DNA of 64,000 nucleotides from Massilia agri (GCF_024753255.1 NZ_JANUHA010000004.1:62001-126000); one strand, 5' to 3'. Numbered from the stretch's first letter, positions 1-8,925 are shown. The notes: generated from the letters alone by a model not told the origin. Made by a program: numbers and translations.

Positions 1-31
1 GGGGAACCCGCCTTTCGTGGCCCGGTCCACC

Positions 32-499
32 CTACGAATTCTTGAGCGCGCGTTCCAGGTCCACGCGCAGCATGTACGCCGTCGGCGTCAGGCCCTTGTC
101 CCCCGGCGTATAGAAAATCCCCGGTAACACCCCATCCTCCTCCAGCTGCGGCAGCAGGTCGTTCAGGAGGTCGTCCAGCGGAAAGGACTGCGGCTCGTAG
201 CCGTCCCACTCGAATTCCGCGCACAGGTCGGCGAATTCGCTGGCCGGCCACATGGCGAACACCAGGGTGCCGTCGTCGGTCTTCGCCAGCGCCCAGCCGT
301 CGCGGTACAGGCCCCAGACCTCGCCGCTTGCGGCCACCCCTTCCACGAAGCGCAGGTAGCGCTGCGGCGCGCTCAGGGTGACGACGTCGGCCAGTTGCTG
401 GGCGCCCTGCTTGATTGCTGAAAGTGTCTGCTCGCTCAAGATGTTTCCCGTTGTTTCCAATGCTTGCGGTATCCGCCACCAGGCGAGAATACGCCACAT
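32..499 (-). CDS. DUF2750 domain protein
   Basis: Small acidic soluble protein resembling the DUF2750 family, whose function is unknown. The family-like core runs from about residue 35 to 150, with the segments RYLRFVEGV, VWGLYRDGWA and FAMWPASEFA. There is no signal peptide or membrane segment. The farthest upstream ATG gives 155 residues, but the first 20 (MWRILAWWRIP...) look unlike the family. Initiation may be at the TTG near 439 (LSEQTLSAIK), giving about 135 residues. It is transcribed away from the SnoaL/XRE pair, so the short region between them may hold two promoters. No function can be inferred beyond the family assignment. Confidence 0.75.
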   Translation of the reverse strand: MWRILAWWRIPQALETTGNILSEQTLSAIKQGAQQLADVVTLSAPQRYLRFVEGVAASGEVWGLYRDGWALAKTDDGTLVFAMWPASEFADLCAEFEWDGYEPQSFPLDDLLNDLLPQLEEDGVLPGIFYTPGDKGLTPTAYMLRVDLERALKNS

Positions 500-541
500 C
501 GCGAATCGATGGCGCAGGCGCGATCAAGGTGGCGGGACTTC

Positions 542-558
542 ATTACCTGGGAGGTAAT
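542..558. promoter_or_regulatory. Perfect inverted repeat, candidate operator of the SnoaL/XRE pair
   Basis: ATTACCT and AGGTAAT form a perfect 7-bp inverted repeat around GGG. It lies about 70 bp upstream of the SnoaL-like start, in the only non-coding stretch ahead of the two-gene unit that includes an XRE/MmyB regulator. Symmetry and position suggest an autoregulatory operator. Binding is inferred, not shown. Confidence 0.5.
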
Positions 559-625
559 CGCCGCGCCCGCCCGGCTTGCGGAGAATGGAATCCGTCAAGT
601 CGACACACACCAACCGGAGATGACC

Positions 626-982
626 ATGAACAACGCAAGCACGATCGCCCGCCAATACCTGGCCGCCTGGAACGAAGCCGACGGCGCCGCCCGCCGCAAC
701 CACGTCAAGCAATTGTTCACCCCGAATGCCCGCTACGTCGACCCGATGATGCAGGGCAGTGGCCACGAAGGCATCGAGACCCTGATCGCCGGCGCCCAGC
801 ACCACTTCCCCGGCCACCGTTTCGAGCTGTCGGGCGTGCCCGACGGCCACAACGACGTGGTGCGCTTTTCCTGGACCCTGCGCGCCCCGGACGGCGACAG
901 CGTCGCGCACGGCACCGACATCGCGGTGGTGGCGGGCGACGGCCGCCTGGCCAGCGTCACCGGCTTCCTCGACAAGGCTTGA
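626..982 (+). CDS. SnoaL-like / NTF2-fold protein
   Basis: A 118-residue protein of the nuclear transport factor 2 / SnoaL-like superfamily, a cone-shaped fold used by small isomerases, cyclases and ligand-binding proteins. Visible family features are the N-terminal helix with YLAAWNEAD, the LFTPNARYVDP segment and the FSWTLRAPDG strand. The exact substrate cannot be read from the sequence. The start at 626 is chosen because GGAG lies six bases upstream; an ATG at 620 is too close to that ribosome site. The XRE/MmyB regulator follows after 51 bp on the same strand, so the two are probably co-transcribed, and the regulator may sense a compound handled by this protein. Confidence 0.8.
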   Translation: MNNASTIARQYLAAWNEADGAARRNHVKQLFTPNARYVDPMMQGSGHEGIETLIAGAQHHFPGHRFELSGVPDGHNDVVRFSWTLRAPDGDSVAHGTDIAVVAGDGRLASVTGFLDKA

Positions 983-1033
983 GTTCGCGGGCACGATCGG
1001 CCACAATCGCCGCAACTTCGAGGGGAGACAGGC

Positions 1034-1891
1034 ATGGACACCGTTGCACACGCAGCCGAACACCAGTACTTCAGCGATTTCGGCGCCGCCCTGCGCTACT
1101 GGCGCGGCAAGCGCGGCATCAGCCAGCTGCGCCTGGCGCTGGATGCCGGCATCTCGCAGCGCCACCTGAGCTTCCTGGAGACGGGCCGGGCCCAGCCCGG
1201 CCGCGAGCTGATCCTCAAGCTCGGCCTGGTGCTCGACATCCCGCTGCGCCAGCGTAACGCCATGCTGCTCGCGGCCGGCTTCGCGCCGGCCTACCGCGAA
1301 CGCAGCCTGTCCGACCCCGAGCTCGGCGCCGTGATGCAGGCGCTCGACTTCATGCTGGCGCAGCAGGCGCCCTATCCGGCCCTGGTGGTCGACCGCCTGT
1401 GGAACCTGGTGATGGCCAACGAACCGGCCGCGAACATGATGCGCCTCTTCCTCGGCATGCCGTCACACGCCCCGATCCCGCGCGATGGCTCGGTCAACGT
1501 GCTGAAGCTGATCCTGGACCCGAACGGCCTGCGCCAGTACCTGGTGAACTGGGAAGACGTCTGCACCGACCTGCTGCAGTGGGTGCAGCGCGAAGCGATG
1601 GGCGACGGTCCCGGCAGCGAAGCGACCGCCCTGCTGGACGAACTGATGGCGCTGCCCGGCATCGCCCTGGCTGCCAGCCAGCCGAACCTGGAACGGCGCG
1701 CGCTGCCCTTCCTGCCGGTCACCCTCAAGAAGGACGACATCGCGCTGAACCTGTTCACCACCATCACGACCCTGGGCACGCCGCACGACGTCACCGTGCA
1801 CGAGCTGCGCCTGGAATCCTTCTTCCCGGCGGATGACAGCAGCCGGCGCTGGTTCCAGGCCCAGGCCGAAAAGGGACCGAAACCCGCTTGA
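1034..1891 (+). CDS. XRE-family regulator with MmyB-like ligand-binding domain
   Basis: A 285-residue DNA-binding regulator. Residues about 12-70 form an XRE helix-turn-helix (ALRYWRGKRGISQ, GISQRHLSFLETGRAQP). The remainder matches the MmyB-like ligand-binding domain, a PAS-like fold reported to bind hydrophobic ligands, with YPALVVDRLWNLVMAN and a C-terminal DVTVHELRLESFFPAD segment. It follows the SnoaL-like gene and is probably in its operon, so local autoregulation through the upstream inverted repeat is likely. The coding end overlaps a hairpin followed by four Ts. The family call is secure; the ligand is unknown. Confidence 0.88.
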   Translation: MDTVAHAAEHQYFSDFGAALRYWRGKRGISQLRLALDAGISQRHLSFLETGRAQPGRELILKLGLVLDIPLRQRNAMLLAAGFAPAYRERSLSDPELGAVMQALDFMLAQQAPYPALVVDRLWNLVMANEPAANMMRLFLGMPSHAPIPRDGSVNVLKLILDPNGLRQYLVNWEDVCTDLLQWVQREAMGDGPGSEATALLDELMALPGIALAASQPNLERRALPFLPVTLKKDDIALNLFTTITTLGTPHDVTVHELRLESFFPADDSSRRWFQAQAEKGPKPA

Positions 1892-1909
1892 GGATAAGAT
1901 GCGGGTTTT
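1880..1909 (+). terminator. Candidate intrinsic terminator after the XRE gene
   Basis: AAACCCGC pairs with GCGGGTTT across a 13-base loop and ends in a short T run. The left arm overlaps the last codons of the XRE gene. The T run is only four bases, so termination may be partial. Confidence 0.45.
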
Positions 1910-1927
1910 CCACACGCTTTCGTCCCG

Positions 1928-2275
1928 ATGCCTGTCGATCTCCTGCCCTTCGGCCGCACCGCCGGTCTCTACTTCCTCACCGCCATCGCCGAGCTGCTGG
2001 GCTGCTACCTGCCGCTGCTGTGGCTGACGGGGAAGGGATCGCCCTGGCTGCTGCTGCCGGCGGCGCTCAGCCTGGTGGTATTCGTGTATCTCCTGACCCT
2101 GCATCCGGCCGCCAGCGGACGCGTGTACGCGGCCTACGGCGCGGTCTACATCGCCACCGCCCTGGGCTGGCTGTATGTTGTAGATGGGGTCAAGCCGGTG
2201 TGGAGCGACTACCTTGGCGTGGCGCTGGCGCTGGCCGGCGCAGCCTCCATCGCCCTGGGCCAGCGCCAGGCCTGA
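1928..2275 (+). CDS. ynfA: YnfA family (UPF0060) inner membrane protein
   Basis: A 115-residue protein with four predicted membrane segments, typical of the YnfA/UPF0060 family, a relative of small multidrug resistance transporters. Characteristic parts are the first helix with [18 protein letters not shown], the loop [12 protein letters not shown] and the fourth helix [15 protein letters not shown]. The start follows closely after the XRE gene terminator hairpin. It converges with the histidine kinase gene, with only four bases between the stops. Transport substrates are not defined by the sequence, although some family members confer tolerance to cationic compounds. Confidence 0.92.
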   Translation: MPVDLLPFGRTAGLYFLTAIAELLGCYLPLLWLTGKGSPWLLLPAALSLVVFVYLLTLHPAASGRVYAAYGAVYIATALGWLYVVDGVKPVWSDYLGVALALAGAASIALGQRQA

Positions 2276-2279
2276 GGCA

Positions 2280-4979
2280 TCAGGCCGCGAGCTTGGCCAG
2301 CAAATCCTGCACCACGTCCAGCTGCACCGGCTTGGTGAGATGGTGGTCGAAGCCGGCCTCGCTGGATTTTTGACGGTCGCTGTCGGCGCCCCAGCCGGTG
2401 AGCGCCACCAGGGTGATGTGTTCCAGGCCCGCTAAACGCCGCATCGCGCGCGCGGTCTGGTAGCCGTCCATGCCGGGCATGCCGATGTCGAGGAAAGCGA
2501 CCTGGGGACGAAACGCCGCGGCCAGCTCCACGGCGTGCGCGCCGTCGTGCGCCACCCGGGTGGTGTAGCCGCAGGCGTCCAGGATCATCGACAGCGTCAC
2601 GGCGGCGTCGACGTTGTCGTCCACCACCAGGATGCGCGCGCCCTCGCCGCCGGCGCCATCCGGTTCGAAGGCCGGGGCCATGTCGCCACCGGCCTGGGCG
2701 CCGCTCGCCAGCGGCAGGCGCACCGTGAACACGCTGCCCGTGCCAGGTCCCCTGCTGGCCGCGCTCACCTCGCCGCCGTGCATGTTCACCAGGCGCCGCA
2801 CCAGGGACAGGCCGATGCCGAGCCCCCCTTGCGAGCGCTCGGTATGCTGGCCGACCTGGCTGAACATCTCGAACACCGCGGACAGCTGGTCCTGGGGGAT
2901 GCCGATGCCGTTGTCGGATACCGAGATTACGGCGTGATCGTCCTCGACGCGCAGCGCCAGGCCGATGCATCCGCCGGCCGGCGTGTACTTGGCCGCGTTG
3001 TTGAGCAGGTTAGCCACCACCTGGGCGATGCGGGTGACGTCCGCCTCGACCGGCACCTCGGTCTCCGGCAAGTCCACGGTCAACTCGTGGCGCCCGCTTT
3101 CGACCAGCGGCAGGCTGGTCTCGACGGCGCTCGACAGCACCGTGCGCAGGTCGGCGCGCTCCTTCTTCAGTTCCAGCTTGCCGCCGCTGATGCGGGCGAT
3201 GTCGAGCAGGTCGTCGATCAGGTTCACCATATTGCCGACCTGGCGCTCCATCATCTCGCGCACCCGCGCCACCGCGGCCGGGCTGTCGCCTTTCAGGCGC
3301 ATCACGCCCAGGCCGCTGCGGATCGGCGCCAGCGGGTTGCGCAGCTCGTGCGCCAGCGTGGCCAGGAACTCGGTCTTGCGGCGGTCGGCCTCGGCCAGGT
3401 CGCTGGCCAGCTTGCGCAGCGTGGCTTCCGACTCCTTGCGGCTGGTGATGTCGCTGAACAGCAGGGCGACGCGGTTGCTGCCGGGGCCGCCCAGGCGCGT
3501 GGCGTAGACGTCGAACCAGCGCTCCATGGCCGGGGCCTCGCTCTCGAAGCGCACCGGTTCGCCGGTTTGCGCCACCCGGCCGTAGGTCTCGAACCAGAAG
3601 CTGTCCAGGGTCGGCACCATCTCGCGCGCGGTCTTGCCGGCGCCGCCCACCAGGCCGGTGTGCACCTCGAACATGCGGTTCATCTCGAGGAAGCGGTAGT
3701 CGACCGGGCGCTCGTCCTCGTCGAAGATCATCTCGAGGATGCAGAAGCCCTGGTCGACCGATTCGAACAGGGTGCGGTAGCGTTCCTCGCTGGCGCGCAG
3801 CTGTTCCTCGGCGCGCCGTTTCTCGGTGGTGTCGACCACGATCGCGACCAGGCCCTGGAATTCGCCGCTTGGGCCGCGCAGGGCGTTCACGCTGCTGGTG
3901 ACCGGCATCAGGCTGCCGTCGCGGCGCAGGTATTCCTTGTCGACCACCACACCCTGCTCGCCGCCGGCCAGGCGCCGCATGGCGTCGATCGTGACCGGCA
4001 CCGAGCCGGGAGCGGTGAAGTCGAGCACGCTCACGCCGAGCAGTTCGGCTTCGCTGCGCCCGACCATCTCGCAGTACTTCTGGTTGACCAGGGTGATGCG
4101 GCCTTCGGTGTCCATCTGTACCACGCCGGTGGCGGCCTGGCTGACGATCTTCTGGAAGCGTTCGCGGCTTTCGTACAGCGCGATCTCATTGAGCTTGCGG
4201 TCGGTGACGTCGATGCCGTGCACCAGGATGCCGCTGACGCCGCCATCGGGGTCGCGCAGCGGCATGTAGACCTGGTCGACGAAGCGGCGTTCCAGGGGCG
4301 CGCCGGGCCGCCGCTGCAGCATCACCGGCACGTCGGTGCCGAACACCGGCTCGCCGCTGCGGTACACGCCCTCCAGCAGCTCGACGAAACCCTGGCCGGC
4401 CAGTTCCGGCAGCGCTTCGCGCAGGGCCAGGCCGACCGGGTCGCGCCCGCCGACCAGCTGCAGGTAGCGCTCGTTGACCATGTCGAATACCAACCCCGGC
4501 CCTGTAAACACGCACATGAAGGCGGGGGCCTGGCGGAACACGTCTTCCATGCGCTCGTTGGCGCTCCTGAGCTGGGCCAGCAGGCGCTCGCGCTCGGCCT
4601 CGGCCGCGACCTGTTCGCTGATGTCGCGCGAAGTCGCCAGCAGGCCGCCATCGATCGGGCTGATGGTCACTTCCCACCAGCGGGTCAGGCCCTGCGGATC
4701 CGGCATGCAGCCCCGGAAGCGGCCGACTCCGCCGGCGTGCGCCTGCGCCATGGAGGCATCGAGCTCGGCATGGCTTGCCTCGGGCACGAAGGATCTCCAG
4801 AGGCGGCCGCGCAGGGTGTCGATACTGTCCGCACCCAGGGCCTCGATGCCGCAGCGGTTGATCGCGACGATGCGGCCTTCGCCGTCGAGCAGCTTGACGC
4901 AGTCGGGGCTGGCTTCGAAGAGTTGGCGGCCGAGCGTGGCCGGATCGAGCGCGCTGGCGGCGCTGCGGCTGTCCTGCAT
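2280..4979 (-). CDS. Hybrid sensor histidine kinase with several PAS domains and a receiver
   Basis: Cytoplasmic hybrid kinase of 899 residues with no membrane segment. It has about four PAS-type sensory domains in the first 500 residues, a HisKA domain with the phosphoacceptor in AHELRNPLAP (His near 544), a HATPase domain (NLLNNAAKYTP, VSDNGIGIP, GGLGIGLSL) and a C-terminal receiver with VVDDN, the acceptor aspartate in FLDIGMPGMDG (near 831) and the conserved Lys in TKPVQ. The start at 4979 has AGGA seven bases upstream; the in-frame ATGs at 4985 and 5042 are less well placed. It is transcribed away from the PhoX phosphatase gene. No separate response regulator is adjacent, so signalling may pass through phosphotransfer or the receiver may act back on the kinase. 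The ligand of the PAS domains is unknown. Confidence 0.92.
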   Translation of the reverse strand: MQDSRSAASALDPATLGRQLFEASPDCVKLLDGEGRIVAINRCGIEALGADSIDTLRGRLWRSFVPEASHAELDASMAQAHAGGVGRFRGCMPDPQGLTRWWEVTISPIDGGLLATSRDISEQVAAEAERERLLAQLRSANERMEDVFRQAPAFMCVFTGPGLVFDMVNERYLQLVGGRDPVGLALREALPELAGQGFVELLEGVYRSGEPVFGTDVPVMLQRRPGAPLERRFVDQVYMPLRDPDGGVSGILVHGIDVTDRKLNEIALYESRERFQKIVSQAATGVVQMDTEGRITLVNQKYCEMVGRSEAELLGVSVLDFTAPGSVPVTIDAMRRLAGGEQGVVVDKEYLRRDGSLMPVTSSVNALRGPSGEFQGLVAIVVDTTEKRRAEEQLRASEERYRTLFESVDQGFCILEMIFDEDERPVDYRFLEMNRMFEVHTGLVGGAGKTAREMVPTLDSFWFETYGRVAQTGEPVRFESEAPAMERWFDVYATRLGGPGSNRVALLFSDITSRKESEATLRKLASDLAEADRRKTEFLATLAHELRNPLAPIRSGLGVMRLKGDSPAAVARVREMMERQVGNMVNLIDDLLDIARISGGKLELKKERADLRTVLSSAVETSLPLVESGRHELTVDLPETEVPVEADVTRIAQVVANLLNNAAKYTPAGGCIGLALRVEDDHAVISVSDNGIGIPQDQLSAVFEMFSQVGQHTERSQGGLGIGLSLVRRLVNMHGGEVSAASRGPGTGSVFTVRLPLASGAQAGGDMAPAFEPDGAGGEGARILVVDDNVDAAVTLSMILDACGYTTRVAHDGAHAVELAAAFRPQVAFLDIGMPGMDGYQTARAMRRLAGLEHITLVALTGWGADSDRQKSSEAGFDHHLTKPVQLDVVQDLLAKLAA

Positions 4980-5048
4980 GTGCATATCCTGAGTGGGGTC
5001 CGGGCAGTATAGCCGCAAGGACATGTGTTTCGTCGCCAGCATCGGCGC

Positions 5049-5088
5049 CTGTCATCGAATTGTTACGAGATCGTCACAAGGTTGTCAT
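5049..5088 (+). promoter_or_regulatory. Tandem Pho box (four half-sites, 11-bp period)
   Basis: Four heptamers, CTGTCAT, TTGTTAC, TCGTCAC and TTGTCAT, begin at 5049, 5060, 5071 and 5082, exactly 11 bases apart. This is the spacing of PhoB-binding direct repeats (7-bp half-sites with 4-bp gaps). A weak -10 candidate, TACCAT at 5099, lies ten bases past the last half-site, where a Pho-type promoter would have it. The downstream gene is a PhoX-type phosphatase, which fits phosphate-starvation control. Regulation by PhoB is inferred from arrangement and context. Confidence 0.8.
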
Positions 5089-5139
5089 GTTGGCTTCTTA
5101 CCATGCACGGACTTTTCCTAACAACCAACAGGATTACCC

Positions 5140-7398
5140 GTGAACAAGCCGACCGACCTCGCCCGCATCGACCATCACGACATCGATACGAACGTTTCGT
5201 CGAACGAACAATTCAGCACCGTCCTCGAAGCCCGCCTGAGCCGCCGCAGCCTGCTGCGCGGCGGCGCCGCGACGGCGGCTTCCGCGCTGCTGGGCGCCAT
5301 CGGCCTCTCCGGTTGCGGCGGCTCGGACAACGACGACGTCACGACCGTGCCGAATCCGCCGGGCGGCACCAATCCGCCCCCGGCCGAGAAGCTGCTCGGC
5401 TTCACGGCAGTCTCCAAGAGCCTGGCCGATACGGTCGTCGTCCCGGCCGGCTATACCGCCACCGTCCTGTACGCACTGGGCGACCCGCTTACCGCCAGCA
5501 CCCCCGCCTTCAAGAACGACGGCACCGATACCGATTTCGAGAACCGCGCCGGCGACCACCACGACGGCATGGAATTCTTCGCGCTCTCCGCCAGCAACGG
5601 CCCGGCGACCACGGTCAACGACCGCGGCGTGCTGGTGATGAACCACGAAGCCACCACCGACGAGAAGCTGTCGTCCTTCTTCGTGCACGCGAACGGCGGC
5701 ACCATGAGCCTGCCGCGTCCTGCTGCGGAAGTGGACAAGGAGATGGCCCTGCACGGCCTGTCCGTGGTCGAAGTGCGTGCGGCTAGCGGCAAGTGGAGCT
5801 ATGTGAAGGATTCGAGCCTGAACCGCCGCGTGCACCAGCAGACCGACATCGAGCTCTCCGGCCCGGTGCGCGGCAACGCCCTGGTGGTCACCAAGTACTC
5901 GACGGGCGGCACGAAGATCCGCGGCACCCTGAACAACTGCGGCACCGGCAGGACCCCGTGGAACACCTACCTGTCGGGCGAAGAGAACTGGTCGGGCTAC
6001 TTCACCCGCGCCAGCACGGACGATGCCGCGCGCGGCAATGACAAGAGCGTCACCTCGCTCAAGCGCTACGGCCGCGACGCCGGCGCGGCGTCGCGCCACG
6101 GCTGGGAGACCGGCGGTAGCGAGGACAAATACCAGCGCTGGAACATCAGCAAGAAGGGTACGTCGGTCGACGGCAGCGACGACTATCGCAACGAGATGAA
6201 CGGCATGGGCTACATCGTCGAGATGGATGCCTTCGACAAGAGCAAAGCGATCAAGAAGCGCACCGCGCTGGGCCGCTTCGCCCACGAGAGCGCCGTCTTC
6301 GGCAAACCCGTCGTGGGCCAGCCGCTGGCCGTCTACATGGGCGACGACTCGCGCAACGAGTACATCTACAAATTCGTGTCGACCGCGGTCTGGGCCGCCG
6401 CTGACGCAACGCCAGCAGACCGCGTTGCCACCGGCGACAAATACCTCGACAGCGGCAAGCTGTACGTGGCCAAGTTCAATGCCGACGGCACCGGCCAGTG
6501 GATCGAGCTGTCGATCGCCAACCCGCTGATCGCAGCTTACGCCGGCTACAAGTTCGCCGACCAGGCCGACGTGCTGGTCAACGCCCGCCTGGCCGGCGAC
6601 GCCGTCGGCGCGACCAAGATGGACCGTCCGGAATGGTGCTCGGTGCACCCGGGCACCGGCGAGATCTACTTCACGCTGACCAACAACAGCAACCGCCGCG
6701 TCGAGCCGAGCGGCTCGAGCCAGGCCGCGCCGGACGCCGCCAACCCGCGCGTCTACACCGACATGAAGGGCACGAGCGCGCAGCAGGGCAACCCGAACGG
6801 CCACGTCATCCGCGTCAAGGAAGGCAGCGCCGGCTCCACCGCCGCCACCTTCAGCTGGGACGTCTACCTGTTCGGCGCCGAATCCGGCGCGGACGGCAGC
6901 AAGGTCAACCTGTCCGGCCTCACCGCCGACCAGGACTTCTCGAGCCCGGACGGCCTGGCCTTCACGCCTTCCACCGGCATCTGCTGGATCCAGACCGACG
7001 ACGGCGCCTACACCGACGTCACCAACTGCATGATGCTGGCGGGCCTCCCGGGCCAGGTCGGCGACGGCAAGAAGGTCAGCCTGAGCTACCCGCGCGCCAA
7101 CGGCAGCAACCTGACGGTGGATACCTACGTCGGCAAGGCCGCGACCGCGGACACGCTCAAGCGCTTCCTGGTGGGCCCGGTCGGCTCCGAGATCACCGGC
7201 ATCGCCGAGACCCCGGACGGCAAGGCGTTGTTCATCAACATCCAGCACCCGGGCGAAGGCACCGCCGCCGCCAACGTCGCCGACCCGACGAAATACACCA
7301 GCCAGTGGCCGTCGAACGCCGGCTACGGCGCCGGCAAGCGTCCGCGCTCGGCCACCATCGTCATCACCAAGAACGACGGCGGCCGCATCGGCACCTGA
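5140..7398 (+). CDS. phoX: PhoX-type (DUF839) phosphatase, Tat-exported
   Basis: A 752-residue protein of the DUF839/PhoX family, calcium- and iron-dependent alkaline phosphatases that release phosphate from organic esters outside the cytoplasm. A twin-arginine motif SRRSLL at residues 34-39 is followed by an alanine-rich hydrophobic stretch and LSGC (Cys59), so it may be anchored as a Tat-exported lipoprotein. Family segments include the acidic GDHHDGMEFF, the NHEATTDE region, SGEENWSGYF and a C-terminal GIAETPDGKALFINIQHPGE. The GTG start follows AGGA after a short spacer. The Pho box 50 to 90 bases upstream fits induction by phosphate limitation. An intrinsic terminator follows the stop. 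Confidence 0.9.
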   Translation: MNKPTDLARIDHHDIDTNVSSNEQFSTVLEARLSRRSLLRGGAATAASALLGAIGLSGCGGSDNDDVTTVPNPPGGTNPPPAEKLLGFTAVSKSLADTVVVPAGYTATVLYALGDPLTASTPAFKNDGTDTDFENRAGDHHDGMEFFALSASNGPATTVNDRGVLVMNHEATTDEKLSSFFVHANGGTMSLPRPAAEVDKEMALHGLSVVEVRAASGKWSYVKDSSLNRRVHQQTDIELSGPVRGNALVVTKYSTGGTKIRGTLNNCGTGRTPWNTYLSGEENWSGYFTRASTDDAARGNDKSVTSLKRYGRDAGAASRHGWETGGSEDKYQRWNISKKGTSVDGSDDYRNEMNGMGYIVEMDAFDKSKAIKKRTALGRFAHESAVFGKPVVGQPLAVYMGDDSRNEYIYKFVSTAVWAAADATPADRVATGDKYLDSGKLYVAKFNADGTGQWIELSIANPLIAAYAGYKFADQADVLVNARLAGDAVGATKMDRPEWCSVHPGTGEIYFTLTNNSNRRVEPSGSSQAAPDAANPRVYTDMKGTSAQQGNPNGHVIRVKEGSAGSTAATFSWDVYLFGAESGADGSKVNLSGLTADQDFSSPDGLAFTPSTGICWIQTDDGAYTDVTNCMMLAGLPGQVGDGKKVSLSYPRANGSNLTVDTYVGKAATADTLKRFLVGPVGSEITGIAETPDGKALFINIQHPGEGTAAANVADPTKYTSQWPSNAGYGAGKRPRSATIVITKNDGGRIGT

Positions 7399-7431
7399 TC
7401 GCAACACTGCTCTTTCTCCGTGATTCCCTTG

Positions 7432-7466
7432 GGGCTGGACGCGCAGGCGTCCGGCCCGTTTTTTTT
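7432..7466 (+). terminator. Intrinsic terminator after phoX
   Basis: GGGCTGGACGC pairs with GCGTCCGGCCC (one G-T wobble) around the loop GCAG, followed by G and eight Ts. This is a strong rho-independent terminator 34 bases past the phosphatase stop. Confidence 0.88.
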
Positions 7467-7544
7467 GTCCGCCTTCGTCCATCGCAAGAAGGAGGCGCGC
7501 CAGGCGTGCCAGCATGGTTTCCGCAGCCACAGCCGGAGCCCGCC

Positions 7545-8006
7545 ATGCTTTCCCTTTCTCCCCCCGCCTACTTCCGTCTCACGCGCGCCAGCGCGCTGTA
7601 CGACATCCTGATCATCACGCCCTTCGCCACGCCCTGGACCTTCGCCCTGCTGTATCCGCAGTTATCGAACCTGAACGTGAGCCTGGGCGGCGCGCCGCTG
7701 CCGGCCTGCGCGCCGGTGCAGGTGCTGTTCGCCTGCCTGCTGGGCAGCCTGGTGCTGCTGTGGTCGAGCCTGCGCCTGCTGCGCACCAGCGTGGTGCTGG
7801 GGCGCTTCGATGCATGCGGGCGCGCGGTGTTCGCGCTGTGGATGGCCTGGGCGCTGGCGCAAGGCGGCTTGCCGCTGCTGTGGTGCTACTTCGTGCTCGA
7901 GCTGCTGTGGGCCGTGGCGCAGGCCTGGCCGGTGGCCGTCGCGCGCAGCGCACGGCGCCCGGACCGGCGCAAGCCGCACCTGACCCTGGTGTCAGGGCAG
8001 CGGTAG
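7545..8006 (+). CDS. Small integral membrane protein of unknown function
   Basis: A 153-residue hydrophobic protein not assigned to a named family here. It shows about four membrane segments: around residues 20-38 (LIITPFATPWTFALLY), 58-78 (VQVLFACLLGSLVLLW), 92-108 and 110-130, then a basic tail with RRPDRRKPH. A GGAG ribosome site sits eight bases before the chosen ATG. It stands alone behind the phoX terminator, and its last 15 bases overlap the 3' end of the convergent LysR gene. Codon use is GC-rich like its neighbours, supporting a real gene. Confidence 0.7.
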   Translation: MLSLSPPAYFRLTRASALYDILIITPFATPWTFALLYPQLSNLNVSLGGAPLPACAPVQVLFACLLGSLVLLWSSLRLLRTSVVLGRFDACGRAVFALWMAWALAQGGLPLLWCYFVLELLWAVAQAWPVAVARSARRPDRRKPHLTLVSGQR

Positions 8007-8885
8007 CAGGACGTCGCGCGCGGCCTTCACCAGCGCCGCGCCCATGCGTTCCAGGCGCGGCGGCTGGATGCGCCAGGCATGCCAGTACAGCGGCACGTCC
8101 ACGAAGAGTGCGGGCGCCAGGTCGACCAGCACGCCCTCGCGCAGCAGGTCCGCGCACTGCTCCAGCGGCAGCATGCCGTAGCCCATGCCGTGCCGGATCG
8201 CGCCCACATAGGGGTCGCTGGCCGGCACGTAGTGGAAGGGATAGGCGCCTTCGGGCAGGCCGAAGTGGCGCAGCAGGAAGGCCGACTGCAGCGAGTCCTT
8301 GCGGTCGAACACGATGACCGGCGCGCGCTGCGCGTTCTCGCGTGTGAAACCGTTCGCGAACCAGTGGTGGGCGAAGTCCTTCGAGGCCACCATCCGGTAG
8401 CGCATCTGGCCCAGCGGGCTCACCGTGCAGCCACGCATGGGCGTCGGCTCGCCCGCCACGCAGGCCACGACGCGGCCCTGCTCCAGCAGCGAGAAGGTAT
8501 GGCCCTGGTTGTCGAGCACGAATTCCACCAGCAGTTCCTCATCCGCCAGGATCGGCGCCAGCACCGGCAGCAGCCAGGTGGCCAGGGTGTCGTTGTTGAC
8601 GGCCAGGCTGAGCCGCGCCGGCCCCGCATCCATGCCCATCTCGGCGAGGAACTCCGATTCCAGCAGGGTCGAGCGGCGCAGGTACTGCAGCAGGCGCGTG
8701 CCCGGCCCAGTGGGACGGCAGGGACGGCTGCGCACCAGGAGGGGCGTGCCGAAATCCTGCTCCAGCGCCGAGATGCGCTGTGAGACGGCCGATGGGGTCA
8801 AGGACAGCTGGACGGCGGCCAGCTCCAGGCTGCCGGTGTCGACGGCGGCGATGAAGGCGGCGCTGCGGCGGGGATCGATCTTCAT
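7992..8885 (-). CDS. argP: LysR-type regulator, ArgP/LysG-like
   Basis: A 297-residue LysR-family regulator with an N-terminal winged helix-turn-helix (FIAAVDTGSLELAAVQLSLTPSAVSQRISALE) and a C-terminal effector-binding domain. The sequence and the divergent LysE-type exporter match the ArgP/LysG group, which activates an arginine or lysine exporter when the basic amino acid is in excess. The intergenic region is AT-rich and holds an inverted repeat. The gene overlaps the convergent small membrane protein gene at its 3' end. Which amino acid is sensed is inferred from the family. Confidence 0.88.
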   Translation of the reverse strand: MKIDPRRSAAFIAAVDTGSLELAAVQLSLTPSAVSQRISALEQDFGTPLLVRSRPCRPTGPGTRLLQYLRRSTLLESEFLAEMGMDAGPARLSLAVNNDTLATWLLPVLAPILADEELLVEFVLDNQGHTFSLLEQGRVVACVAGEPTPMRGCTVSPLGQMRYRMVASKDFAHHWFANGFTRENAQRAPVIVFDRKDSLQSAFLLRHFGLPEGAYPFHYVPASDPYVGAIRHGMGYGMLPLEQCADLLREGVLVDLAPALFVDVPLYWHAWRIQPPRLERMGAALVKAARDVLLPLP

Positions 8886-8906
8886 TAATTTTTCTTAACC
8901 ATCTTT

Positions 8907-8925
8907 AAATATCATGAATATATTT
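8907..8925. promoter_or_regulatory. AT-rich inverted repeat between argP and argO
   Basis: AAATAT and ATATTT flank a seven-base spacer in a strongly AT-rich stretch of an otherwise GC-rich region, between divergent argP and argO. Position and symmetry suit an ArgP operator or curved promoter DNA. No LysR box consensus is otherwise evident. Confidence 0.4.

Noticed and set aside
2535..5012. An 825-codon open frame opposite the hybrid histidine kinase
   Set aside because: Antisense shadow: low-complexity composition rich in Ala, His, Gln and Asp, while the minus strand shows complete kinase motifs.
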